Positions 42,742-52,819 are shown, counted from the first letter of the stretch. The stretch: DNA of 64,000 nucleotides from Ahaetulla prasina (GCF_028640845.1 NC_080541.1:3716435-3780434), one strand, 5' to 3'. Made by a program: numbers and translations. The notes: generated from the letters alone by a model not told the origin.

Positions 42742-43083
42742 AAAGGTTCCCCTCGCACATACGTGCTAGTCGTTCCCGACTCTAGGGGGCGGTGCTCATC
42801 TCCGTTTCAAAGCCGAAGAGCCAGCGCTGTCCAAAGACGTCTCTGTGGTCATGTGGCCGGCATGACTCAACGCCAAAGGCGCATGGAACGCTGTTCCCTT
42901 CCCACCAAAGGTGGTCCCTATTTTTTCTACTTGCATTTCTACGTGCTTTCGAAACTGCTAGGTTGGCAGAAGCTGGGACAAGTAACGGGAGCTCACCCCG
43001 TTACAAGGCAGCACTAGGGATTCGAACTGCTGAGCTGCCGACCTTTCGATCGACAAGATCAACGTCCTAGCCCCTGAGCCACC
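42742..43083 (-). mobile_element. full-length Sauria-type SINE
   Basis: Minus strand starts GCGGTGGCTCAGGGGCTAGG (A box) with B box AGTTCGAATCCC. The body reads CAGCTTCTGCCAACCTAGCA and GGCCACATGACCACAGAGAC, ending CGGGAACGACTAGCACGTAT and CCTTTTCCTTTAT. It matches the squamate Sauria SINE as I recall it. Confidence 0.85.
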
Positions 43084-43089
43084 GCACCA

Positions 43090-43544
43090 CACAGATGATA
43101 ATATAATAATAATTTTAAAAAAAGGAATGTGCAGAAATGGATAAGTTAACTCTAAAAATCAAAGGAAAAGAAGACTCGGAATATTTTATAACACGGGAAT
43201 TATTCTACAAATGGTTAGTTGACAGATACAGAGGTCAGATGAGTGGATTTATGTGAAATATGGACTACATGAAAAAGAAAAACTGGTGAGTAAATATTTT
43301 GATGGTTATATAATCGATACCATAATGGAAGATAGTATACTTTTCAATAACGATTGATATTAACGCATATATGTTTATATTGTATGTATATGATTATAAT
43401 GATGATGATGTTTATATTTTAACACTTTGGACGCCTAGAAAACACACTGTTCAATATTGAATTCAATATAGAAATGGAATTTGTGATATATGTATATGTA
43501 TATATTTGCTGACAAAGAAATAAAGGGAGACTAGTATAGATCTA
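43090..43544. other. A+T-rich unassigned, possibly old LINE 3' end
   Basis: A short KIKGKEDSEYF-like reading and TATATATG-rich 3' part resemble a LINE tail, but I cannot assign a family. Confidence 0.3.
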
Positions 43545-43865
43545 TTTCAAGCTATTTAGTTCTCATCAGCTAGCCAGACCCTTGCTGGGATTCGAACCTG
43601 GGCTTGCTTGCATATTAGGCAGATGTATTAACCTCTAAGCCACAGGTTCTCCTCACTTTGTCAGCTGTACCAGGGGAAAGATTAAGTGGGTTTTTTTTTC
43701 TATAAAAGCAACCTGGATTGGGGCTGAAAGGCGAAAGGGAAGCAGTATACTCCCTCCCATAGTTGGGTAGACCAGGTTGATTCAATAGAAAAAAACCCAT
43801 TTAATCTCTCCCCTGGTACAGCTGACAAAGCGAGGAGAACCTGTGACTTACATCTGCCTAATCAC
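43545..43865 (-). mobile_element. second tRNA-derived SINE with foldback
   Basis: Minus strand has a tRNA-like head (GTGGCTTAGAGGTTAATACA A box; GGTTCGAATCCCAGC B box). 43620-43710 and 43775-43865 form long inverted arms, so a second inverted copy of the SINE start is fused at its end. Confidence 0.65.
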
Positions 43866-43869
43866 ACTG

Positions 43870-44325
43870 TCACACTGTCAGGAAATTTCTCCTAGGTTGC
43901 TTCTCTCCTTGATTAGTTTCCACCCATTGCTTCTTGTTCTACCCTCAGGTGCTTTGGAGAATAGTTTGACTCCCTCTTCTTTGGGGCAGCCCCTGAGATA
44001 TTGGAAGACTGCTATCCTGTCTCCCCTAGTCCTTCTTTTCATTAAACTAGACATACCGAGTTCTTCATATGTTTTAGCCTCCAGTCCCCTAATCATCTTT
44101 GTTGCTCTTCTCTGCACTCTTTCTAGAGTCTCAGCATCATTACCATACCATGTTTCCCTGAAAATAAGACCCTTTCTAGAGTCTCAGCATCTTTTTTACA
44201 TCGCGGCGACCAAAAGTAGATGCAGGATTCCAAGTGTGACCTTACCAAGGCATTATAAAGTGGCACTAACCCTTCACGTGATCTTGATTCTATCCCTCTG
44301 TTTTCGCAGCCCTGTTAAACAATGT
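43870..44325 (-). mobile_element. CR1 LINE fragment with small MITE-derived insert
   Basis: Reversed CR1 coding. At about 44146-44171 a piece (CATGTTTCCCTGAAAATAAG) of the MITE seen at 10988 sits between two copies of CTAGAGTCTCAGCATC. Confidence 0.75.
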
Positions 44326-44329
44326 TTAG

Positions 44330-44700
44330 TGTTTTAAATCTGGAGGGAAAAAACTGCAGAGATGGAAGGAAGAACGCACGACAAAAATGGTTTGTATGGC
44401 ATACAACGTTTTAATGTTTTAACTTTAAATATTCTAAACCATAACTTTCTAACTGATACTTTGTGATGTCATAAATCGCCCAGATTGGCTTGATAGTGAG
44501 GGTGGGGTGTGTGTGTTCCTATAGATTTAAATTCATCAATAAATAAAAAATAAATAAACGTATATTAAAAACTAGCTTAGGTGTTTAATATCCCTGAATA
44601 TTTCTATAGTGCAATAGAAGAGCAAACATTTCAGATGCCAAACACTTTGCTTTGAAGCCAGGCTAATATAAGGATGTTTTTGGAGTGGAGGGAAAGACTT
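44330..44700. other. unassigned
   Basis: Contains an A+T-rich AAATAAATAAA end of some retroelement near 44550. Nothing else recognised. Confidence 0.3.
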
Positions 44701-44714
44701 ACTAGTGCCTGAGT

Positions 44715-45115
44715 GGAAATAAATAAGGAACAGATGAAAAAATATGGGGAAAAGAAGAGAAGGGAAAGGAAGAGAAAAGAAGATGGAAGGGAAGGGAAGA
44801 AAAGAGAAGAGAAGATGGAAGGGAAGATGGAAGAGAAGATAAGATGGAATGGAAAGGAAGAGGGGATGGGAGGAGAGGAGAGAAAGAAGAAGAGGAAAGA
44901 GAAGAAGGAAGAAGAACAAGAAGGAGGAGGAAGAGGAGTGGGAGCAAGAAGAGAAAAGAAGGGGGGAGGAGGAAGAAACGAGTAGAGGGGAGAAGAAAGA
45001 AGAGTAAGTGGAGGAGGAGGAAGAACAAGAAGGAGAGAATAGAATAGAATAGAATAGAATAGAATAGAATAGAATAGAATAGAATAGAATAGAATAGAAT
45101 GGAATAGAATAGAAT
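44715..45115. repeat. polypurine tract then (GAATA)n
   Basis: About 320 bp of GAAG/GGAA/GGAG purine-only sequence on the plus strand, then about 15 GAATA units at 45040-45115. Long frames on both strands are low complexity. Confidence 0.85.
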
Positions 45116-45563
45116 AAGAATTAAGAAGTGACTTTCTCCTTTGTACAACTGGCATGTAACTGAGTTTAAACTCATCTCGGTCATCATGCCATTTTAAGAA
45201 TGGAGTCTCTTCCTTTGGCTGAGTAGAAAAGTTAAAACTTAAAAGTTTTCCCAACCAAGAAGATGGATTCACTGCCTCCCCCCCATCCCCCCCCCCACGA
45301 AATTCACTTGTGTCTAAAGCGGTGCCAAGGGCTACACACGAGCATTGATCATGAGTCCTGATGGAGAGCGATTGCTTGGACATCTGGCCGGCCCGTCCGG
45401 GGCCTTTGGGTGCTCCTGCCCTCCATCCAAGTGGCCAATTGGGGGGTATTGAGGACCTTCAAGTCCAGCCATTCGAGCTTTTCCTTCAGGTACCCACAGC
45501 AAAGAAGAGATGGGCAAATCCTGCCTGATCCTTTGGGAATGGAAGCCTGGTCTGGAAGCTCCA

Positions 45564-45677
45564 TCAGGGGGCTTTGCTCTTTTCTTGGACCTCACTCTCC
45601 ATCCTGAGGTTCTGGCTGCTGGCTTCGTTGTACCTCAACCAATGTTGGATTTCTTCCGACAGGGCTGGGGATTCGAC
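45564..45677 (-). CDS. THEM6: THEM6 (copy B), exon 2 (C-terminus)
   Basis: Minus-strand acceptor TTGAATTGCAG|GTC; 37 residues beginning VESPALSEEIQHWLRYNEAS and ending at TGA (45566-45564). It joins in phase 0 to AAG|GTGAGG at 51856 to give a 208-residue protein, the same length as human THEM6. The QHW..YNEASSQ.LRMES pattern is the conserved THEM6 C-terminus, which makes this copy the likely orthologue. The intron side of the acceptor is unusual: 40-150 bp upstream of it lies a long GAA/TTC run (45717-45835). Confidence 0.92.
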   Translation of the reverse strand, partial: VESPALSEEIQHWLRYNEASSQNLRMESEVQEKSKAP

Positions 45678-45716
45678 CTGCAATTCAAACAGAAGAAGAA
45701 TGAGAGAAGGAGAAGA

Positions 45717-45835
45717 GAAGGAGAAGGAGAAGGAGAAGGAGAAGGAGAAAAAGAAGAAGAAGAAGAAGAAGAAGAAGAAGAAGAAGAAGAAGAAGAAGAA
45801 GAAGAAGAAGAAGAAGAAGAAAAAGAAGAAGACGA
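45717..45835. repeat. (GAA)n / (GGAGAA)n microsatellite next to the THEM6 splice acceptor
   Basis: About five GGAGAA units, then about 23 uninterrupted AAG units (roughly 45751-45820) and a few more after one interruption. On the transcribed (minus) strand it is (TTC)n, within 40-160 nt of the 3' splice site. Confidence 0.9.
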
Positions 45836-45934
45836 CTCCATCAGCAAATGTAATATATTATTTATTTATATCCCACCTTTAATTTTTTAACAAATAATTC
45901 AAGGCAGCAAATATAGTGTGATACTCTTCTTCCT

Positions 45935-46300
45935 CCTATTTTCTCCACAACAACAACAACAACAACAACGTTGTGAGGTGGGTTGGGCTGAGAGAGGAGG
46001 ACTGGGTCAAAGTCCCCAAGTGGGTTTTATGGCTAAGGTGAAACTAGAACTCACTGTCTCCTGGTACTTGTCCCAAAGTCACCCAACTGGCTTTCATGAC
46101 TAAGGTGAAACTAGAACTCACTGTCTCCTGGTGCTTGTCCCAAAGTCACCCAACTGGCTTTCATGACTAAGGTGAAACTAGAACTCACTGTCTCCTGGTA
46201 CTTGTCCCAAAGTCACCCAACTGGCTTTCATGACTAAGGTGAAACTAGAACTCACTGTCTCCTGGTGCTTGTCCCAAAGTCACCCAACCGGCTTTCTTTG
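45935..46300. repeat. SINE-derived 67-bp minisatellite in the THEM6-B intron
   Basis: Four-plus copies of a 67-bp unit (ACTAAGGTGAAACTAGAACT...CAAAGTCACCCAACTGGCTT), starting near 46025, 46092, 46159 and 46226, alternating GGTACTTG and GGTGCTTG. Preceded by the GAGGTGGGTTGGGCTGAGAG head of the same SINE. Related single copy at 55790-55985. Confidence 0.85.
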
Positions 46301-46549
46301 TGCATGTGTAAAATTTATGATCACCCATTAAAATTTATGTTGCTTCCAGCCAGATTGAAATGCTGGCATTTCAAGAAAAAAAAAACAAGTTTTGAGCTGT
46401 CTCTTCTTTTACTAAATTTACGAGATGCTCTCTTTTATTATAAGCGTAAGTTTTCATGGCACATACTGGTCTTGAAGGAACAAGATCTATCTCTACCTCC
46501 CTTTCTCCCAGTCTTCCTCCCACTCCTCCTCCTCCTCTACTAAAAATCC
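46301..46549. other. unassigned
   Basis: THEM6-B intron. No recognised element, apart from a CTCCTCCTC run near 46525. Confidence 0.3.
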
Positions 46550-46965
46550 CCAGTCTATAGCTTGACTCCCTCTTCTTTGTGGCAACCTCTGAGATATTGG
46601 AAACCGCTATCATGTCACCCCTAATCCTTCTTTTCATTAAACTGGACATACCCAGTTCCTGCAACCATTCTTCATATGTTTCATATGTTTTAGCCACCAT
46701 TCCCCTAATCCTCTTTGTTGCTCTTCTCTGCACTCTTTCCAGAGTCTCAACATCATTTTTATATCATGACGACCAAAACCGGAGGCAGGATTCCAAGTGT
46801 GGCCTCACCAAGGCATTATAAAGTGGTATTAACACTTCATATGATCTTGATTCTATCCCTCTGTTTACGCAGCCCAGAACTGTGTTGGCTTTTTTGGCTT
46901 TGCTGGCTGAGGTATTCTGGGAGTTGAAGTCCACAAGTCTTAAAGTTGCCAAGTTCGGACACCCG
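46550..46965 (-). mobile_element. CR1 fragment ended by a foldback half-copy
   Basis: Reversed CR1 coding at 46550-46894. At 46895-46965 one arm of the GGGTCTCCAACCTTGG foldback family joins it at GGCTTT. Confidence 0.75.
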
Positions 46966-47049
46966 TGCCATAAACTATGGAGCGAATAGGCCTCCAAAGA
47001 TGGTGTCCTCTTTTGATCTCTGATGACATTTTCTCCCAGGCTTAATTTT

Positions 47050-48300
47050 GATTTATAATGCCTTGGTAAGGCCACACTTGGAATCCTGCATCCAGTTTTG
47101 GTCGCCACAGTATAAAAAAAGATGTTGAGACTCTAGAAAGAGTGCAGAGAAGAGCAACCAAGCTGATGAGTGGACTGGAGGCAAAAACAGATGAAGAACG
47201 GTTGCAGGAATTGGTTTAGAATTAGAGTTTGTCTACTCTAGAGCAAAGAAGGACTAGGGGAGACATGATAGCACTGTTCCAATATCTCAGGGGTTGCCAC
47301 AAAGAAGAGGGAGTCGGGCTGTTCTCCAAAGCACCTGAGGGTAGAACAAGAAGCAATGGGTGGAAACTGACCAAGGAAAGAAGCAACTTAGAACTAAGGA
47401 GAAATTTCCTGACAGTTAGAACAATTAATCAGTGGAACGACTTGCCTGCAGAAGTTGTGAATGCTCCAACACTGGAAATTTTTAAGAAAATGTTGGATAA
47501 CCATCTGACTGAGACGGTGTAGGGTTTCCTAGGGGTTGGACTAGAAGGCCTCCAAGGTCCCTTCCAACTCTGTTGTTATATTATATTATAGTGGGGGGGG
47601 CACGATAGCAGTCTTCCAGTATTTGAGGGGCTGCCACAAAGAAGAGGGGATCAATTTATTTTCCAAAGCACCAAGAAGGCAAGGCAAGAAACAATGGATG
47701 GAAACTCATCAAGGAGAGAAGCAACCTGGAATTGAGGAGGAATTTCCTAGCAGTGAGGACAATTAACCAGTGGAACGGCTTACCACCAGAAGTTGTGGAT
47801 GCTTCATCACTGGAGTTTTTAAAGAAGAGGCTGGACAGTCACATGTCTGAGATGGTGAAGACTTAGAACAACTTGATTGTCACTTTGAATTTATACCAAT
47901 TGACCTAATTAAAAATGCAATTTTGTTGCATACAGCCCTCACCATCAGGGTCTCCTGCTTGAGCAGGGGGCCCAAAGGACTACCTGGACTGGTTTAAAGA
48001 ATGAGACTGATTTTTCTCTTCTCACAATGAGACACAATCCAACCAAACTATTCTCCAAAGCACCTGAGGGCAGGACAAGAAGCAATGGGTGGAAACTAAT
48101 CAAGGACAGAAGCAACCTGGAATTAAGGAAAAATTTCCTGACAGTGAGAACAATTAACCAGTGGAATAGCTTGCCTTCAGAAATTGTGAGTGCTCCATCA
48201 CTGGAGGTGTTTAAGAAGAGACCAGACAGCCACTTGTCTGAAATAGTATACATTCTCCTGCTTGAGCGGGGTGTGTGGGTGTGTGGGGGTTTGGACTAGA
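47050..48300 (+). mobile_element. CR1 LINE 3' portions; second copy of a direct duplication
   Basis: CR1 coding 47229-47522 and a second CR1 3' fragment, then a third (48045-48300). 47.33-48044 is nearly identical to 41.72-42437 kb, including the shared CR1-CR1 junction (TATATTATATTATAGTGGGG) and the non-CR1 sequence after it. Confidence 0.85.
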
Positions 48301-48359
48301 TGACCTATTAGGTCCCTTCCAACTCTGTTCATCTGTTAATCTGTTCTCCTACTTGAGCC

Positions 48360-48835
48360 GGGGGTTGGACTAGATCAGAGGTCTCCAACCTTGGCAGCTT
48401 TAAGACTTGTGGACTTCAACTCCCAGAATTCCTCAGCCAGAAAAGCAAAGCTGGCTGAGGAATTCTAGGAGTTGAAGTCCACAAGTCTCAAAGTTGCCAA
48501 GGTTGGAGACCCCTGTTCTAAAGCTTTGCTGGCTGGGGAATTCTAGGAGTTGAAGTCCACAAGTCTCAAAGTTGCCAAGGTTGGAGACCCCTGTTCTAAA
48601 GCTTTGCTGGCTGGGGAATTCTAGGAGTTAAAGTCCACAAGTCTCAAAGTTGCCAAGGTTGGAGACCCCTGTTCTAAAGCTTTGCTGGCTGGGGAATTCT
48701 AGGAGTTGAAGTCCACAAGTCTCAAAGTTGCCAAGGTTGGAGACCCCTGTTCTAAAGCTTTGCTGGCTGGGGAATTCTAGGAGTTGAAGTCCACAAGTCT
48801 TAAAGTTGCCAAGGTTGGAGACCCCTAGACTAGAA
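48360..48835. repeat. foldback-derived 78-bp minisatellite
   Basis: A complete foldback (about 48375-48515) is followed by four direct repeats of a 78-bp unit (TTCTAAAGCTTTGCTGGCTG...GGAGACCCCTG), the right arm of the foldback plus a short spacer. Copies differ at a few positions only. Confidence 0.9.
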
Positions 48836-48839
48836 GACC

Positions 48840-49200
48840 TCCAAGGTCCCTTCCAACTCTCTTAATTTGATAAAAGTATTCCAGTGTTTGAGAGGCTACC
48901 ACAAAGAGGAGGGGGAGGTGTCGTTTTATTTTCCAAAGCACCAGAAGCACCGTAAAATGAGGCAAAATTCACTTAAACGTCTCACTTAGCAACATAAATT
49001 TGGGCTCACTTGTGGTTGTAAGTCGAGGACTACCTGTAACGGGAGGAGGCGGGAGGCAAATCTTCAGCGACACCCTTGGGAATGTGACTTTGATCTTTTT
49101 AACGTCCCTACTGATTTTTTTATTTTATTATTTTATTTATTTGTCAAACATGTATAAGATGACAGGTATAAAGTATAAACATGGACATGAACATAGGAAA
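48840..49200. mobile_element. CR1 scrap, MITE remnant and CR1-B tail
   Basis: 48840-48950 CR1 pieces; 48951-49037 MITE end (GTCGAGGACTACCTG); 49100-49200 CR1-B tail (-). 48955-49310 forms the right arm of the inverted duplication with 40545-40850. Confidence 0.65.
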
Positions 49201-49264
49201 TTTACCTGTGAAGATTAAACTGTGAGCTTTAAGAAGAAAATCCATTTTGAAATTGAGAAGGAAT

Positions 49265-50995
49265 TAGGGGGAATATGATCATCGTCTTTCAATATTTTGT
49301 GGGGCTGCCCCAAAGAAGAGGGGCTCAAGCTATTCTCCAAAACACCAGAAGGCAGGACAAGAAACAATGGATGGATGGATGGAGGGAGGGAGGGAGGAAG
49401 GGAGAAAGGAAGGAAGCAAGCAAGGAAGGAAGGAGTATTCCAATTTTTGAGGGGCTGCCACAAAGAAGAGGTGATCAAACTATTTTTCAAAGCACCAGAA
49501 GGCAGGACAAGAAAAATAATGGAGGAATGGAGGAAGGAAGGAAGGAAGGAAGGAAGGAAGGAAGGAAGGAAGGAAGGAAGGAAGGAAGGAAGGAGTATTC
49601 CAATTTTTGAGGGGCTGCCACAAAGAAGAGGGGATCAAACTATTTTTCAAAGCACCAGAAGGCAGGACAAGAAACAATGGATGAATGGAGGAAGGAAGGA
49701 AGGAAGGAAGGAAGGAAGGAAGGAAGGAAGGAAGGAAGAAGGAAGGAAGGAAGGAAGGAGTATTCCAATTTTGAGGGCTGCCACAAAGAAGAGGATCAAA
49801 CTATTTTTCAAAGCACCAGAAGGCAGGGCAAGAAAAATAATGGATGAATGGAGGAAGGAAGGAAGGAAGGAAGGAAGGAAGGAAGGAAGGAAGGAAGGAA
49901 GGAAGGAAGAGAGTATTCCAATATTTGAGGGGCTGCCACAAAGAAGAGGGGATCAAACTATTTTTCAAAGCACCAGAAGGCAGGACAAGAAACAATGGAG
50001 GGATGGATGGATGGATGGATGGATGGAGGAGGGAGGAAGGAAGGAAGGAAGGAAGGAAGGAAGGAAGGAAGGAAGGAAGGAAGGAAGGAGTATTGCAATA
50101 TTTTGTGGGGCTGCCCCAAAGAAGAGGGGCTCAAGCTATTCTCCAAAACACCAGAAGGCAGGACAAGAAACAATGGATGGATGGATGGAGGGAGGGAGGA
50201 AGGGAGAAAGGAAGGAAGCAAGCAAGGAAGGAAGGAGTATTCCAATTTTTGAGGGGCTGCCACAAAGAAGAGGTGATCAAACTATTTTTCAAAGCACCAG
50301 AAGGCAGGACAAGAAAAATAATGGAGGAATGGAGGAAGGAAGGAAGGAAGGAAGGAAGGAAGGAAGGAGTATTCCAATTTTTGAGGGGCTGCCACAAAGA
50401 AGAGGGGATCAAACTATTTTTCAAAGCACCAGAAGGCAGGACAAGAAAAATAATGGATGAATGGAGGAAGGAAGGAAGGAAGGAAGGAAGGAAGGAAGGA
50501 AGGAAGGAAGGAAGGAAGGAAGGAAGGAAGGAGTATTCCAATATTTGAGGGGCTGCCACAAAGAAGAGGGGATCAAACTATTTTTCAAAGCACCAGAAGG
50601 CAGGACAAGAAAAACAATGAATGAATGGAGGAAGGAAGGAAGGAAGGAAGGAAGGAAGGAAGGAAGGAAGGAAGGAAGGAAGGAAGAGAGTATTCCAATA
50701 TTTGAGGGGCTGCCACAAAGAAGAGGGGATCAAACTATTTTTCAAAGCACCAGAAGGCAGGACAAGAAACAATGGATGGATGGATGGATGGATGGATGGA
50801 TGGAGGGAGGGAGGAAGGAAGGAAGGAAGGAAGGAAGGAAGGAAGGAAGGAAGGAAGGAAGGAAGGAAGGAGTATTGCAATATTTTGTGGGGCTGCCCCA
50901 AAGAAGAGGGAGTCAAGCTATTCTCCAAAGCACCAGAAGGCAGGACAAGAAACAATGGATGGAAACTAATCAAGGAGAGGAGCAACCTGGAATTC
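49265..50995 (+). repeat. 1.7-kb higher-order array: CR1 segment plus (GGAA)n, 11 units
   Basis: Eleven copies of a ~95-bp CR1 coding segment (GAGGGGCTGCCACAAAGAAG to GGCAGGACAAGAAA), each followed by (GGAA)n of 25-70 bp, some with (GGAT)n. Segment starts lie near 49303, 49451, 49611, 49774, 49929, 50108, 50256, 50386, 50554, 50708 and 50891. The GGGCTC unit with AAGCAAGCAAGG and its GTGATC neighbour recur exactly 805 bp apart (49303/50108; 49451/50256), a higher-order repeat. A 387-codon frame is a by-product of the 3-bp-compatible phasing. It lies in the THEM6-B intron. Confidence 0.92.
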
Positions 50996-51026
50996 AGGAG
51001 AAACTTCCTAACAGCGAAGACAATTA

Positions 51027-51410
51027 CAGGGAGTTCTCCACTTACAATAACAGTTGAGCCCCAAATTTCTGCTGCTAAGCGAGACAGTTGCTGTGAGTTT
51101 GGCCCCCTTTTTCTGATCTTCCTTGCCACGGTTGTTAAGTGAACCCCTGCCGTTGTTTAGTCAGTCACACGGTTGTTAAGTGAATCTGGATTTGGCTCGA
51201 CAGAAGAACGCAAAAGGGGATCACGTGACTCCGAGACACTGTGACCGTCATAAATACAAGTCAGTTGCCAAGGACGTAAAGTTTAACCCATGACCCTGAG
51301 GACGGTGCAACGGTCGTAAGTGTGAAAAACGGTCATAAGTCCACTTTTTCCCCCCGGTGCCGTCGTAACGTTGAACGGCCACTAAACGAACAGTTGTAAG
51401 TTGAGGTTGC
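51027..51410. mobile_element. CAGGTAGTCC MITE, near full length
   Basis: Starts CAGGGAGTTCTCCACTTACA and contains the CACGTGAC and CATAAATACAAG motifs. The right terminus is degraded. Confidence 0.7.
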
Positions 51411-51780
51411 TACTCCATGTGCGATATGCCACACGCCAAATAAAGACATCATTGAATCAAAATCAAAATCATACATTATTCAGGAAGTCCTCGACTTACA
51501 ACGGTCAAGGGGTCCCTCTGACCAGTGCAGTGGCTCCATCGCTGGAGGTTTTTCGGAAGAGATTCGACAACCATTCGCCCAGAATGGTTATATAGGGTCT
51601 TTTGCTCGAGCAATGGGTTGGACTAGAACAGGGGTCTCCAACCTTGGCAACTTTAAGCCTGGCGGATTTCAACTCCCAGAATCCCCCAGCCAGCAAAGCT
51701 GAAGTCCGCCAGGCTTAAAGTTGCCAAGGTTGGAGACCCCTGGACTAGAAGACCTCTAAGGTCCCTTCCATTTCTTATTT
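51411..51780. repeat. CR1 3' scrap interrupted by a foldback element
   Basis: 51515-51625 CR1 3' end. The foldback at 51628-51742 (AGGGGTCTCCAACCTTGGCA ... GGTTGGAGACCCCT) is inserted, and the CR1 end resumes as GACTAGAAGACCTCTAAGGT: GGACTAGA flanks both sides. Confidence 0.75.
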
Positions 51781-51855
51781 GCTCTGCCTTGGGATGCAAC
51801 CTTTGTCCCCGTAGGCTCCACCTGCAGCAGCCCAACCAGCCCTTCGGGCCCTCAC

Positions 51856-52368
51856 CTTCCTCTTGCACACTTGCTCCACCGCCGTGCCCGGAGTTGTGCC
51901 CGTCACGTGTTGCCGCACCAACAACACGGCGCAAACGAAGCCATCCCGGGCGCTGACGAAACGCTGTTCCAGGAAAAACGCTCGGTGGTCCCAGCCTCGG
52001 ATGCGAGTCCGGATGACGAAGTGCTCCAGCAGGTGCAACGAACGCCGGAAGCGACAGCAGGAGGCCGAGAGCATGGTGTGGCCCCCGAGGGCCCGGATAG
52101 CCTGGAAGAGCCCGCAACGGACCATGTACACGCAACGCGCCATGTCGGCCTCGCGGGGGTACCGCGCGTTGTTCATGTGTACCAGGAGGTCCAAGTCGGC
52201 GGGTAGCACCCAGCTGTGGAATTGCTGCTCTTTCAAAGGGTCGGAGATGCTGGGTAGCAGCCACCTGGCGTACAGGTAAGTCAAGGGCATCCTCAGCAGG
52301 TACCAGCCATCCAGGTAGGTGAAGAAGGCGGCGGCGGCGGTCCCGCAGATCAGGAGCAGCGTCGGCAT
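51856..52368 (-). CDS. THEM6: THEM6 (copy B), exon 1
   Basis: ATG at 52368-52366 (A at -3) opens 171 codons to the donor AAG|GTGAGG. The frame stays open upstream to 52500 but only with a GTG, so the chosen start is the first ATG and matches the family length. Residues 1-18 are hydrophobic, then YLDGWYLLRMPL. The hotdog core shows VLPADLDLL (54-62), HMNNARY (64-70), READMARC, SCCRFRRSLHLLEHF, RTRIRGWDHRAFFLEQRF, DGFVCAV and RQHVTG. THEM6 is a predicted hotdog thioesterase-like protein of the ER membrane; substrate is unknown to me. GC content is much higher than in paralogue A. Intron 6.2 kb, loaded with minisatellites. Confidence 0.95.
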
Positions 52369-52640
52369 GCTCAGAGGCTCACCTGGGCCCAGGTGATGGG
52401 ATGCTGGGATGCACAGCGGAAGGGTGGAGAGAGGACCTTGGCCAGCACCCGGTGCTTGCCCGGTCTTCCGGTTTGCTGGTGCAGCTGAGGAATGAACCAC
52501 TCTGCACTAGGTGGGGGGAGCTCCAGCTCCTGCTGCTTCTTCCTTCCGTCCCCCCCCCTTTTCATTTATTTAATCTGCACTTTGGTTTCTTCCTGCTTTC
52601 AGCTTTCGGTCCCTCCCTTCTTGCAAGTCTGCTTTAAGTC
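52369..52640 (-). promoter_or_regulatory. THEM6-B 5' flank, GC-rich
   Basis: Repeat-free GC-rich stretch directly upstream of the ATG, the most likely 5' UTR and promoter region. No TATA box seen. Inference from position only. Confidence 0.4.
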
Positions 52641-52819
52641 TTGCAGCTCTGGGCCCAGGGTAGACCGCAGTGCCCCCTGGTGGCTCCCCTGCTCGCTGCA
52701 GCATACCAAGCAAGGCATTGTCTCCTCGTTTTTGTTAGCTGCTTTGTCTGGCAAGCCGGCAAAGCTCCACCGAGGAATTGAGGGGGCCAAATGGGATGAT
52801 TGAAAGGGAGGCAGGTCAA

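Noticed and set aside
43545..43865. tRNA gene
   Set aside because: A and B boxes belong to a SINE head; no acceptor stem pairing, and repeats of it are inverted.
48360..48835. CRISPR-like regular repeat
   Set aside because: Eukaryotic context; repeats are contiguous and derived from a foldback element, with no unique spacers.
49297..50548. Long Lys/Glu/Gly-rich open frames (387 and 234 codons)
   Set aside because: They are translations of the CR1/(GGAA)n tandem array; both strands are equally open and no domain is present.
52369..52500. N-terminal extension of THEM6-B by 44 residues
   Set aside because: The upstream open frame has only a GTG, no ATG, and THEM6 family length fits the ATG at 52368.
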